Part shown: in pieces, positions 1-6,514 of the stretch | Numbering within the stretch: the stretch's first letter is position 1 | Layout of the letters: each line of letters opens with the position of its first letter | Assembly: GCA_039934875.1 (NCBI GenBank) | Contig: JBDTLH010000047.1 | Location: forward strand, 1 to 15,733 | Direction of reading: 5' to 3' | Origin: JBDTLH01 sp039934875 | Lineage (GTDB): Bacteria > Acidobacteriota > Terriglobia > Terriglobales > Acidobacteriaceae | DNA: 15,733 bases | Position numbers and translations under genes: made by a program | Notes under the pieces: model-generated | Databases searched by the model: none | Told to the model about the DNA's origin: nothing | The model's input: only the letters and a program-made list of their open reading frames with translations

Positions 1-451
1 ACGACTGATGCGCGTCAGGGTCGTAGGAATGGTGGATGGAGTAGAGGCTCTGCGCGTGAGGCACATTCAGCGGGCGCAGGATAAACGCATTCAATACGCT
101 GAACACCACAGCGTTTGCGCCAATTGCCAAAGCCAGCGTCAAAACGGCGGAGACGGTGAATCCGGGAGACTTGCGCAACATGCGAAGGCTGATGCGAATG
201 TCCTGAACAAGAGTTTCGAGAAAATTGCCGCCGAGAGCTTCGCGGCATTCCTCTTTGAATCGCTCGTAGCCGCCGAACTCAATGCGCGCGCGGCGCGCGG
301 CTTCAGAGCGCGGCAGACCGGAACGCTCGAGGTCGTCGGCGCGGTGTTGGATGTGGGAGCGAAGCTCCTCCTCCATCTCGGCGTTCATCTGTGAACGCTC
401 AAAGAGAGCGGCGATGCGGAAGCGAAGCGAGTCGAAGTCAGGGAGTCTCAT
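1..451 (-). CDS. ADOP-family ABC transporter permease (MacB-like), N-terminal part, cut by window edge
   Basis: The frame stays open from an ATG at 451 to the window edge, giving about 150 N-terminal residues of what is normally a protein of about 800. Residues 1-75 form the charged cytoplasmic prefix typical of acidobacterial duplicated orphan permeases, with MEEELRSHIQ at 26-35 and the RRARIEFGGYERFKEECRE stretch at 53-71. A conserved juxtamembrane run, LRMLRKSPGFTV (89-100), leads into the first membrane helix at about 100-124, ending near FILRPL. The family is MacB/FtsX-like and is thought to export peptides, lipids or drugs, or to act mechanically in the envelope; the substrate cannot be told from this part. 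Its ATG overlaps the padR stop by four bases (ATGA, 448-451), so the two genes are translationally coupled. The PadR plus ADOP pairing is characteristic of Acidobacteriota. The assignment is firm; function beyond family is not. Confidence 0.92.
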   Translation of the reverse strand, partial: MRLPDFDSLRFRIAALFERSQMNAEMEEELRSHIQHRADDLERSGLPRSEAARRARIEFGGYERFKEECREALGGNFLETLVQDIRISLRMLRKSPGFTVSAVLTLALAIGANAVVFSVLNAFILRPLNVPHAQSLYSIHHSYDPDAHQS

Positions 452-789
452 AATTCCTCCGGTTGTGCGGAAAGCGCGGAAGCCATAGCAACCGAGAGCC
501 GATTCCAGCTTTCGGTCTCTTCCCGCAGACGCTTGCCGCCCGCTATGGTGAGTTGGTAAAACTTGGCGCGGCGATTGTTCTCCGATGTGCCCCAGGTTGC
601 TTTGAGCAGTCCCTGGCGGACCAGGCGAAACAGGCCGGGATAAAGCGCGCCCTGTTCGATAAGCAGTGCATTGCCGGAGATCTGCCCGATGCGCAGGAGG
701 ATGCCGTACCCGTGAAGCGGGCCGAGCGAGACCGCCCTCAGGATGAGAAGGTCGAGAGTGCCGGGAAGACGCTGGGCTTGATCATTCAT
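448..789 (-). CDS. PadR-family transcriptional regulator
   Basis: This 113-residue protein is a small winged-helix repressor of PadR type. It has the opening LPGTLDLLILRAV (8-20), the turn GPLHGYGI (23-30), the recognition-helix and wing region EQGALYPGLFRL (45-56), the RRAKFYQLT beta wing (73-81), and a short C-terminal helix with W95 that normally makes the dimer contact. The length fits the short subfamily 2 (about 105-115 residues). The ATG at 789 has an AGGAG ribosome binding site six bases upstream. The stop overlaps the start of the downstream ADOP permease (ATGA), so the regulator and transporter form one operon. PadR proteins usually repress their own operon and release it on binding a ligand such as a phenolic acid or drug; the ligand here is unknown. 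Two perfect dyads over its promoter and ribosome binding site support autoregulation. Confidence 0.93.
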   Translation of the reverse strand: MNDQAQRLPGTLDLLILRAVSLGPLHGYGILLRIGQISGNALLIEQGALYPGLFRLVRQGLLKATWGTSENNRRAKFYQLTIAGGKRLREETESWNRLSVAMASALSAQPEEL

Positions 790-793
790 GCGT

Positions 794-814
794 TCTCCTA
801 AGATGATTAGGAGA
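794..814 (-). promoter_or_regulatory. Perfect dyad over the padR -10 edge and ribosome binding site (candidate operator)
   Basis: Two 8-base arms, TCTCCTAA (794-801) and TTAGGAGA (807-814), are exact reverse complements separated by GATGA. The arm nearest the gene contains the AGGAG ribosome binding site of padR, and the far arm reaches the predicted -10 box. As DNA it could bind a dimeric repressor such as PadR; as RNA it would pair away the ribosome binding site. The dyad is seen directly; the role is inferred. Confidence 0.55.
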
Positions 815-841
815 TTAGCCGCTCTTCCCCTAAGCTGTCAA
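812..841 (-). promoter_or_regulatory. Candidate sigma-70 promoter of the padR-ADOP operon
   Basis: On the minus strand a perfect TTGACA (841-836) is followed after 18 bases by TAATCT (817-812), which keeps the three most conserved -10 positions (T, A and last T) but is otherwise weak. Transcription would start about 805, shortly before the ribosome binding site. The -35 lies within one dyad and the -10 overlaps the edge of another. The -35 is convincing; the -10 choice is an inference. Confidence 0.55.
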
Positions 842-847
842 GGGGAA
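825..847 (-). promoter_or_regulatory. Second perfect dyad over the padR -35 box (candidate operator)
   Basis: TTCCCCT (825-831) and AGGGGAA (841-847) are exact 7-base reverse complements around a 9-base spacer. The predicted -35 hexamer (836-841) falls within it. Its centre lies 32 bases from the centre of the dyad at 794-814, about three helical turns, so both could be bound on the same DNA face. The two dyads do not share sequence, so they may not bind the same protein. Confidence 0.45.
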
Positions 848-1034
848 AGGCAACGGTATATCTTCCTGCCTTGCTCTCGGCGGATGCACTCTGGATGCCC
901 AGCGAGTGCATTTCCCAGTTGCGGGCTGGAGAGCCGGGGCGACGCGGCGTGGCACTGCGAGCATCAGGAGTTAGGGGCGCGGATGACATAACGCTGTCGT
1001 AGGCCGCAGAGAAGTTAGGATTTGACGTACATTG

Positions 1035-1061
1035 AAAAAGGCCCGGCAATTACGCCGGACC
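1035..1061 (-). terminator. Rho-independent terminator of the propeller-repeat gene
   Basis: Read on the minus strand, GGTCCGGC (1061-1054) and GCCGGGCC (1047-1040) form an 8-pair stem with one G-U pair and a 6-base loop, followed at once by TTTTT (1039-1035). It lies 24 bases beyond the stop of the minus-strand gene ending at 1086. The T run is only on the minus-strand exit side, so it is directional. It also insulates the padR promoter region from this gene. Confidence 0.85.
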
Positions 1062-1085
1062 CGGAGAGTAGCCTACCTCAAATCT

Positions 1086-1648
1086 TCATAACCCTAGTGA
1101 GGACCAGGTTGCGAATTGCTGGCTACCATAGCCAGTTTCGCGTGTTGTCCAAATTTTCCCGTCTTGACCGATTCCGAAAATGCGGACCGTCCCTGCCGCA
1201 TCGAGCACAGCGGTAATACCTTTAATGTTTCCATATAAGGTGCGCCAATTTACAGAAGTAATTTGACCACTCGACGATAGCGGCCTGAACCAGATCGCAC
1301 CATCCTTTCCTCTTGCAAACAGGTAGACGTAGCCGTAGACGTTCTTGACCGCCACCGGGTTGGTGCCGCTATCAAAGGACCCATAATCTGTTGTCCAATT
1401 GCTGAATGGTCCAGCGGTCCCGGTTTGTGAGGCACTCCAGACAGCGCCATTGCTTGCAATCGCGTAGAGGACGACGTTCCCGCCGTTAAGCCGAACGGCA
1501 TTAACAGAAGAATTGAAGGACACGTTACCGGCGCCCACCAGACTGCAAGCTGGGAAATTGCCTGCGGAGTCCTGTTGTGCCGCGTAGATTTGACCATTAC
1601 TTTGACGGGTTGCGTAAACTAAGGCTGCCTGTGATGCGATTGTTACCC
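1086..1648 (-). pseudogene. C-terminal part of a frameshifted secreted propeller-repeat protein (PLL/tectonin-like)
   Basis: This stretch encodes at least four copies of a short motif, roughly hydrophobic-x-[IF]-x-x-x-x-[DN]G-x-[IV]-[WY]: VYATRQSNGQIYAAQQ, LYAIASNGAVWSASQ, YLFARGKDGAIWFRPL and RIFGIGQDGKIWTTRE. Such repeats make blades in PLL-like and tectonin-like beta-propeller lectins, which bind sugars or glycoconjugates. The first copy lies upstream of the only candidate start (a GTG at 1538), so this frame has no start of its own. The frame 1649-2101, immediately upstream, supplies a signal peptide but stops just as this one becomes meaningful. I infer one gene of about 335 residues (1086-2101) broken by a one-base-type shift near 1640-1660. 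It could be a real mutation or a sequencing or assembly error. The exact sugar-binding role is not known. Confidence 0.6.
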
Positions 1649-2101
1649 CTAGGCGTCGCTTGCACAGCCCCCGTTGCCGCGCGGTCCTGTAGGAGAAAAC
1701 ACTCCGATCCGGTTACCGCTTGAGTAAATTGAATAGAATGCCCCACTTTGACCGGAGTATGCCACGGTTGGAATCATCTGATCGATGTGGATTCCCGTGG
1801 AACCGCTGGAGCACTGTAAGTACCCGTTTAGGTCGCGATAGCACGAGAATACTTGCTGGTTTGTGGCGTCGAGGGCAGCAGATGTATCGGCGCTGCCCGA
1901 ACTAACGCTCCAGCCTAAATAGGTGTTTGAATATGCCCCGACGCTATAATTGTGGTAAATGTAGCTGCCAGTTTGGTACCAAATGTCCACTTGACCCGTG
2001 TTAAGGTTTGCTAAAGCGGTGGGAGGGGCTTGGGCAGCGATGAAGGTACTGAGTAGACCGCACATAACTGCGGTCAAGGCGGACTTAATTGATATTTTCA
2101 A
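1649..2101 (-). CDS. Secreted protein, N-terminal part of the frameshifted propeller-repeat gene
   Basis: This 150-residue frame begins with a classical Sec signal peptide (KISIK, then a hydrophobic stretch to about residue 23, cleavage likely after FIAAQA). The mature part is rich in Ser, Tyr, Gly and Asn, as in extracellular beta proteins, with degenerate versions of the blade motif such as VFSCYRDLNGYLQCSS and FYSIYSSGNRIGVFSP. The start is TTG at 2101; AAAGGG eight bases upstream serves as ribosome binding site, and no ATG fits the signal peptide. The frame stops at TAG (1651-1649) in the middle of the repeat region, and the next frame continues the same repeat pattern, so this is best read as the front of a broken gene. 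If translated as is, it would be a short exported protein. It is divergent from the glycosyltransferase at 2245, with 143 AT-rich bases between them. Confidence 0.65.
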   Translation of the reverse strand: MKISIKSALTAVMCGLLSTFIAAQAPPTALANLNTGQVDIWYQTGSYIYHNYSVGAYSNTYLGWSVSSGSADTSAALDATNQQVFSCYRDLNGYLQCSSGSTGIHIDQMIPTVAYSGQSGAFYSIYSSGNRIGVFSPTGPRGNGGCASDA

Positions 2102-2244
2102 GAGGTGAACCCTTTCGGTGATGGTGAGAGTATTGACTGAGGCAAAAGATATAACTAAATTTGATCTCTGTGCAAGTAACTAAAGGACACCATGTGTGTG
2201 ACCTTTTAGCTCTGGTGCTAATTAGTACAAGTAATAAATAAATT

Positions 2245-3663
2245 ATGACCGTCGTATTAAGTACAGTGGGAACAAGAAGTAAGGGCCGCCGTTGGTATCC
2301 GTTGCAGGCTCTTGCACTCCTCACGATAATATTAGCTGGAGCAATGGTGCGTGCCATTCATCTGGGTCGAGCATCTTTGTGGATGGATGAGGGTGCGTCG
2401 GCGGCAATCGCAGCCATGGACAAAGCTTCTTTCTGGAGGCTCCTCTTTACCCGCGAAATGAATATGGCGGCCTATTACTGCCTTTTGCGATTGAGTGTGT
2501 TCCTGCAGAGCTCAGAGGCGCACCTACGACTGATTTCGGTGTTCTTCGGAACGGCCCTGATTGGCGCAGCCTGGATGCTCGCAAAAGAAACGCTCATAGA
2601 ATCCCGTGGCACTCTGTGGGCGATCGCCCTGGCATGTCTGGTTGCATTCAATGGCTTTTTAATAGCGTATTCGCGAGAAGCGCGGGGATACGCAATGGCA
2701 GTTTTCTTTCTCACACTTTCCGCCTGGGCATTAACTATCGTGCTCAAAACGGGCAAGCTCAGAGTGACTTGGTGCCTCCTGGCATTGGCTGCGCTATATA
2801 GTCACTTTTATACTTTACTGTGGATTCTGCCTCAGGTATGGGCATTGTGGAAAGCTTGTAGGAAAAATGGGCGGAAGTGGTTCAGGCCGATAGCACTTGC
2901 AGGTATGGTTGGCTTGCTACCGTTATTCATATTTGCTTTGCGTACGCGGGGTGGCCAGCTCGATTGGGTACCCAGACTTACATTACATTCATTCTTCGAT
3001 ACGTTTATCCAGCTTGCTGGATATTCCCGTGTTTCTTTGGCGTTGTTATGTGCAGGTTCACTCATCGGCTGCCTAAGACTATGGAGCCGAGGAGATGCTA
3101 TAGCACGTTTTATAGTGATTGAGAACATTCTGCCCGTCTGTGTGTTGCTTGCGCTATCGCCAATTCATCCTCTTTTTGTGGCCAGATTTCTTATATTCGC
3201 AGTTCCATTTCTTTTACTTACCGCTATCGAAGGATTTTCCACCCTTGGCGTTGGCGTGGGCGGCATATTATCCGCGGTCGTAATCTGCGCGATGTTAATT
3301 ACCGGAGACCGGTCGGCCCCTAAAAGTGACTGGAGAGACATGACGCAAAACCTGTGCTCGCAGTCTTCCGCTGTCGTTTTTTGGCCGGGCATGGGTAAGT
3401 TCCCGTACTGGTACTACGCCCAATCGAATCCTGCCTGTCCGCATATTATTTTTCCGCATTCCCAACAGGTGGAAGTTGCTGATTTCCGGGCCGGCAAGCG
3501 CGATTTGGTACGGGAACTCTGCTCATCGAACGAAAAGTCAGTCTTGCTGGTGATGGACTCGAATTCGCGATCGAGCATTGCCGATTTGGGAGTAAGCTGC
3601 TACACGCCGGTGTCAACATCTTCACGTGATGGCATGCAGGTTTTCAGGCTTGATCGCAAATGA
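2245..3663 (+). CDS. Polytopic membrane glycosyltransferase, GT-C fold (PMT/ArnT-like)
   Basis: This 472-residue protein has about nine to eleven hydrophobic helices and a soluble C-terminal tail (about 355-472). Features of dolichol/undecaprenyl-phosphate-sugar dependent GT-C enzymes are visible: a first helix at about 20-40, then LWMDEG (45-50) in the first outer loop, with the acidic pair D48/E49 that acts in catalysis or metal binding in the family. SREARGYAM (143-151), YSHFYTLLW (185-193) and HPLFVARFL (308-316) are typical of predicted bacterial mannosyltransferases of this class. It probably transfers a sugar from a lipid carrier to a glycan, lipid or protein on the outer face of the inner membrane; donor and acceptor are unknown. 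No convincing ribosome binding site precedes the ATG; the leader is A/T only. Base composition is visibly more AT-rich than in the genes to the right, hinting at transfer. It is divergent from a secreted repeat protein, a possible but unproven partner. Confidence 0.8.
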   Translation: MTVVLSTVGTRSKGRRWYPLQALALLTIILAGAMVRAIHLGRASLWMDEGASAAIAAMDKASFWRLLFTREMNMAAYYCLLRLSVFLQSSEAHLRLISVFFGTALIGAAWMLAKETLIESRGTLWAIALACLVAFNGFLIAYSREARGYAMAVFFLTLSAWALTIVLKTGKLRVTWCLLALAALYSHFYTLLWILPQVWALWKACRKNGRKWFRPIALAGMVGLLPLFIFALRTRGGQLDWVPRLTLHSFFDTFIQLAGYSRVSLALLCAGSLIGCLRLWSRGDAIARFIVIENILPVCVLLALSPIHPLFVARFLIFAVPFLLLTAIEGFSTLGVGVGGILSAVVICAMLITGDRSAPKSDWRDMTQNLCSQSSAVVFWPGMGKFPYWYYAQSNPACPHIIFPHSQQVEVADFRAGKRDLVRELCSSNEKSVLLVMDSNSRSSIADLGVSCYTPVSTSSRDGMQVFRLDRK

Positions 3664-3717
3664 AGGGCGGTTCGGAACCTCTGCCCATCAACGCCGGTAG
3701 ATCACGCCGCCCTTCAT
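3660..3717. repeat. 11-base inverted repeat spanning two convergent stop codons
   Basis: ATGAAGGGCGG (3660-3670) and CCGCCCTTCAT (3707-3717) are exact reverse complements with 36 bases between. The left arm holds the stop of the glycosyltransferase; the right arm lies inside the C-terminal coding end of the amidohydrolase. No T run follows either arm, so it is not a classical intrinsic terminator, but it could act as a bidirectional stop or protect the 3' ends of both messages. It could also be chance. Confidence 0.45.
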
Positions 3718-4965
3718 CACGAACGTGACTTTTTCGACGGCGGAGATGTCTTCGAGGGGATTCCCCGCGACCGCGATGATATCGGCGAAGTAGTTGGGCT
3801 TTAATTGGCCGATGTTGTCTTGCCAGCCGAGCAACTTCGATCCGTTGAGGAGGTCGGCTTGCAGCACCCCGAGTGGAGTCATGCCGTATTTCGCCATCAG
3901 CACCAACTCTCTCGCCTGCGTGCCGTGGGGAAAGGGGCCGACATCGGAGCCGACGGCCATGGGAACTCCAGCAGCCAACTGCTTTTTGAATTCCTCAACA
4001 TGGTATTCGAGCGATTGCCGCAGGCGCGCTTGCGCTGCTGGTGTTGGAGCGTGGTCGGCGAAGAATTCCGAAATGGTGAAGGTGGGGACGGCGAAGATAC
4101 GCTTTTGGCGCATGAGCTGCATGGTCTCCGGGGAGAGTTGGTCGGCGTGGTCGATGGTGTTGACCCCGGCCTGCGCGGCGTAGAGGGTGCCGGGCTCTCC
4201 GGTGGCGTGGACGCCGACTACTTTGCCGGTGCGCGCGGCCTCCTGGACGGCGGCGGCGAGCTGGGATTCGGTGTATTGGTAGGGAGTGTGGAATTGGCCG
4301 TTGGCGAATGAGTCGGCGCCGGTCTGGTAGATCTTGATGAAGGTTGCGCCCTCTTTCACCTCCTCGCGGATGACGCGCACCAGATCGTCGGCGCTGTTAG
4401 CGTAGTTGGCGTTCGACAGGACGTGCTGCGCGGGGTTGTAGTGGATGGCGTCTTCGTGTCCGCCGAGGATGCTGATGGCATTGCCGCTGATGCGCAGGCG
4501 GGGGCCGGGGATGAGGCCTTGATTGATGGCATGGAGCACGGCGGTATCGGCGGAGCCGGCGCCTTCGGTTCCCATATCGCGCTCGGCGGTGAAGCCGGCC
4601 ATCAGGTCGGCGCGCGCCTGCAAGGTGGCGGTGATGGTGCGCTCCGGGACGGATTCCTCGACGGTCTGCAAGTCTTCTGCGCCGGGGTGGAGAAAGAGAT
4701 GGACGTGCGCGTCAATCAACCCGGGCATGAGGGTGGTATCACCGAGATCGATCATTTCGACGCCGGCGGGGTGGGAGACGGAAGGCCCGGCTTCGACGAT
4801 GCGCTCGCCCTCGACCAGAACTTCTCCGGGGGCGATGATCTTACCGGACGTAATATCCAGCAGGCGCGCGGCGTGAAGGACGGTGGAGTGAGACGGCGCG
4901 GGGGTTTGGGCGAATGAGAAGAGCGGTAGCAGGGCGAAGAGGAGGGTAAAAAGCGCGAATTTCAT
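3688..4965 (-). CDS. Exported metal-dependent amidohydrolase (imidazolonepropionase-like)
   Basis: This 425-residue protein has a signal peptide (MKFALFTLLF to FSFAQ, cleavage near residue 20), a small beta domain, then an amidohydrolase TIM barrel. Metal ligands are in the expected order: HVH (H87, H89) in PGLIDAHVHL, the lysine usually carboxylated in TFIKIYQTG (K211), H253 in GVHATGE, H273 in TIDHADQ and D341 in VGSDVG. The end, DIIAVAGNPLEDI and VTFVMKGGVIYRR, is the standard C-terminal cap. Relatives hydrolyse cyclic amides or act as prolidases on Xaa-Pro dipeptides; here the signal peptide points to the periplasm or outside, so peptide or xenobiotic hydrolysis is likely, substrate unknown. 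I chose ATG 4965 because the signal peptide begins there; an in-frame ATG at 5058 would add 31 Pro/Arg-rich residues unlike any export signal. No strong ribosome binding site is seen. It stands alone, convergent with the glycosyltransferase. Confidence 0.88.
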   Translation of the reverse strand: MKFALFTLLFALLPLFSFAQTPAPSHSTVLHAARLLDITSGKIIAPGEVLVEGERIVEAGPSVSHPAGVEMIDLGDTTLMPGLIDAHVHLFLHPGAEDLQTVEESVPERTITATLQARADLMAGFTAERDMGTEGAGSADTAVLHAINQGLIPGPRLRISGNAISILGGHEDAIHYNPAQHVLSNANYANSADDLVRVIREEVKEGATFIKIYQTGADSFANGQFHTPYQYTESQLAAAVQEAARTGKVVGVHATGEPGTLYAAQAGVNTIDHADQLSPETMQLMRQKRIFAVPTFTISEFFADHAPTPAAQARLRQSLEYHVEEFKKQLAAGVPMAVGSDVGPFPHGTQARELVLMAKYGMTPLGVLQADLLNGSKLLGWQDNIGQLKPNYFADIIAVAGNPLEDISAVEKVTFVMKGGVIYRR

Positions 4966-5107
4966 CACGTAGAGGATGGTAGCACCCAGCAATGGAGCAC
5001 GGTCGGGACCCGGATGGGGTGGGGTTGACAATGAGCCTCTGGAAAGGAGCGGGGGCATGGAGCCGCATTATCACCGCCGGAAGGGGAGCATCGTCGAAGC
5101 AGTATAT

Positions 5108-5141
5108 ACAAAGATTACAAAGATTATCTTATTTCGATAAT
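5108..5141 (+). promoter_or_regulatory. AT-rich control region of the AAA ATPase: tandem 9-mer and GATAAT palindrome
   Basis: ACAAAGATT occurs twice back to back (5108-5116 and 5117-5125). It is followed by ATTATC (5123-5128) and GATAAT (5136-5141), exact reverse complements around seven bases. GATAAT is a 5/6 match to the -10 consensus, placing a start point about 5148; no good -35 is seen. The tandem repeat could bind a regulator or a sigma factor other than the housekeeping one. The repeats are seen directly; promoter function is inferred. Confidence 0.4.
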
Positions 5142-5158
5142 AATGATAAACTCTTTAT

Positions 5159-6340
5159 ATGGATGCGATCTCCAATCCTTATTCACCAGGGGCCGGGTCT
5201 CCTCCGCCCGAACTCGCGGGTCGCGACAAAGTGCGGAAGCAGGTGAGCGTTGCGCTGGCACGAATTCGCCGTGGAAATCCCGCTAAGAGTGTGTTGATGG
5301 TAGGGCTACGCGGGGTGGGTAAAACAGTTCTCCTGGACAAAATGCGACAGGACGCAGAAGCGGACGGAATCGAGACCGTGCGGGTAGAGGCACCCGAGAA
5401 CCGCTCGTTGCCCGCTCTTTTGGCGCCACACCTCAGAAAGGTGTTGCTCAGGCTAAGCAGAGTGCAATCCGCTAAGGCTACGGCGGAGAGAGGTTTGCGA
5501 GCTTTGGCCGGGTTTGTTAGGGCCCTGAAAATTAAGTTCGGAGACATTGAAGTGGGCCTCGATTTCGACCCTGAGCCGGGCTTGGCCGATAATGGCGATC
5601 TTGAAGGCGATCTTACGGCGCTTCTGGAACAGGTTGGTCAGGCTGCGAAGCATGCCAACACGGCCGTAGTGCTGTTCATAGATGAGTTGCAGTACGTTAA
5701 GGAGCATCAATTAGCCGCTCTCATCACTTCACTACACCGGTGTGCGCAAGCGAAGCTGCCGTTAACGGTAGTAGGAGCCGGGCTGCCGCAATTACGGGCG
5801 ATGGCGGGTGTTGCAAAATCCTGTGCAGAGCGTTTATTTGACTATCCGATGATTGGTCCTCTGAATGACCAGGACGCGGGACTGGCTATCATGAAACCGG
5901 CGAGAAATGAGGGAATTGAGTTTTCGCCCGCCGCTGTGGCCGCAATTGTGGCCAAGACCCGCGGGTATCCATATTTTCTTCAAGAATGGGGCAAGCATTC
6001 CTGGGATGTTGCGCTGCAAAGCCCTATCACTGAGACGGATGTAGCAGCCGCTTCGAGAGCGGCAATTGCGGCATTGGACGAAAGCTTCTTCCTCGTACGA
6101 TTTGATCGGCTCACCCCCAAAGAAAAGAAGTATCTACGGGCAATGGCGGAACTAGGTGAAGGACCGCATCGTTCCGGTGATATAGCTGATCTGCAAGGAA
6201 GGCCCGTATCCTCCTTCGGGCCTGTCCGCGGCAGCTTGATCAACAAGGGGATGATTTGGAGCCCAAATTTTGGCGATACCGCCTTCACCGTTCCACTTTT
6301 TGATGAATTCATGAAGAGAATCATGCCCGATAACGTCTGA
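5159..6340 (+). CDS. Orphan AAA/STAND-like ATPase with C-terminal winged helix (AAA_16, Orc1-like)
   Basis: This 393-residue cytoplasmic protein opens with NPYSPGAGSPPPELAGRD (6-23), a lead-in that I recall from a family of stand-alone AAA_16 ATPases. Walker A is GLRGVGKT (49-56), Walker B is VVLFIDELQ (170-178, D175/E176), a sensor-1-like strand is LTVVGAG (202-208), and RGYPYFLQEWG (268-278) matches the conserved G-x-P-x-x-x-Q stretch of the lid. Residues about 318-386 look like a winged helix (LTPKEKKYLRAMA, then GDIADLQ and VRGSLINKGMI). These proteins are often single genes in accessory DNA, with suggested roles in conflict, signalling or DNA handling; none is established. The only usable start is the ATG at 5159, with no ribosome binding site and a very short predicted leader. 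There is no obvious toxin, nuclease or other partner next to it. Downstream lies a broken tRNA-Ser. Confidence 0.85.
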   Translation: MDAISNPYSPGAGSPPPELAGRDKVRKQVSVALARIRRGNPAKSVLMVGLRGVGKTVLLDKMRQDAEADGIETVRVEAPENRSLPALLAPHLRKVLLRLSRVQSAKATAERGLRALAGFVRALKIKFGDIEVGLDFDPEPGLADNGDLEGDLTALLEQVGQAAKHANTAVVLFIDELQYVKEHQLAALITSLHRCAQAKLPLTVVGAGLPQLRAMAGVAKSCAERLFDYPMIGPLNDQDAGLAIMKPARNEGIEFSPAAVAAIVAKTRGYPYFLQEWGKHSWDVALQSPITETDVAAASRAAIAALDESFFLVRFDRLTPKEKKYLRAMAELGEGPHRSGDIADLQGRPVSSFGPVRGSLINKGMIWSPNFGDTAFTVPLFDEFMKRIMPDNV

Positions 6341-6347
6341 GCAGACG
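6334..6347 (+). terminator. Short hairpin over the AAA ATPase stop codon
   Basis: CGTCTG (6334-6339) and CAGACG (6342-6347) are exact reverse complements separated by two bases, and the TGA stop (6338-6340) lies inside. In RNA this gives a five-pair stem with a four-base loop. No T run follows, so this is at best a weak or factor-dependent terminator. Confidence 0.25.
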
Positions 6348-6378
6348 CTGACGGCGCCTCTGGCGTGAAATGCCGGAC

Positions 6379-6514
6379 TTACTCGACCGTGATGGGCGCG
6401 CCGCGATGTGGTTTTCCCATCCAGCTTCAGCGTTGCCTTGTGCTGGCCATAATCGCTTGCGTGTGCATCATTGAACTGCTCTGTAGATGCACTTCCGCGA
6501 TCTCTAGGACTGTC
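6379..6514 (-). pseudogene. Possible decayed C-terminal coding fragment (weak)
   Basis: On the minus strand, directly after the tRNA-like element, one frame reads a protein-like stretch including EQFNDAHASDYGQHKATLKL then DGK. After an AAAA run (about 6411-6414) the sense continues one base out of frame as KPHRGAPITVE and a TAA stop at 6381-6379. One base less in the A run would join them. No start codon or family is recognised. It may be the tail of a lost gene, or chance. The rest of 6341-6514 shows nothing else. Confidence 0.2.

Noticed and set aside
807..1049. 80-codon minus-strand open frame ahead of padR
   Set aside because: No motif or ribosome binding site; it runs through the padR promoter, its dyads and part of the upstream terminator.
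1250..1597. Alternative minus-strand frame of 115 codons over the repeat protein
   Set aside because: The overlapping frame carries the repeated DG-x-[IV]-W motif; this one has none.
3805..4917. Two plus-strand open frames (3805-4311 and 4423-4917)
   Set aside because: Both are antisense to the amidohydrolase, whose metal ligands are all in place.
4966..5058. Longer amidohydrolase start at ATG 5058
   Set aside because: The extra residues are Pro/Arg-rich and precede a complete signal peptide that begins at ATG 4965.
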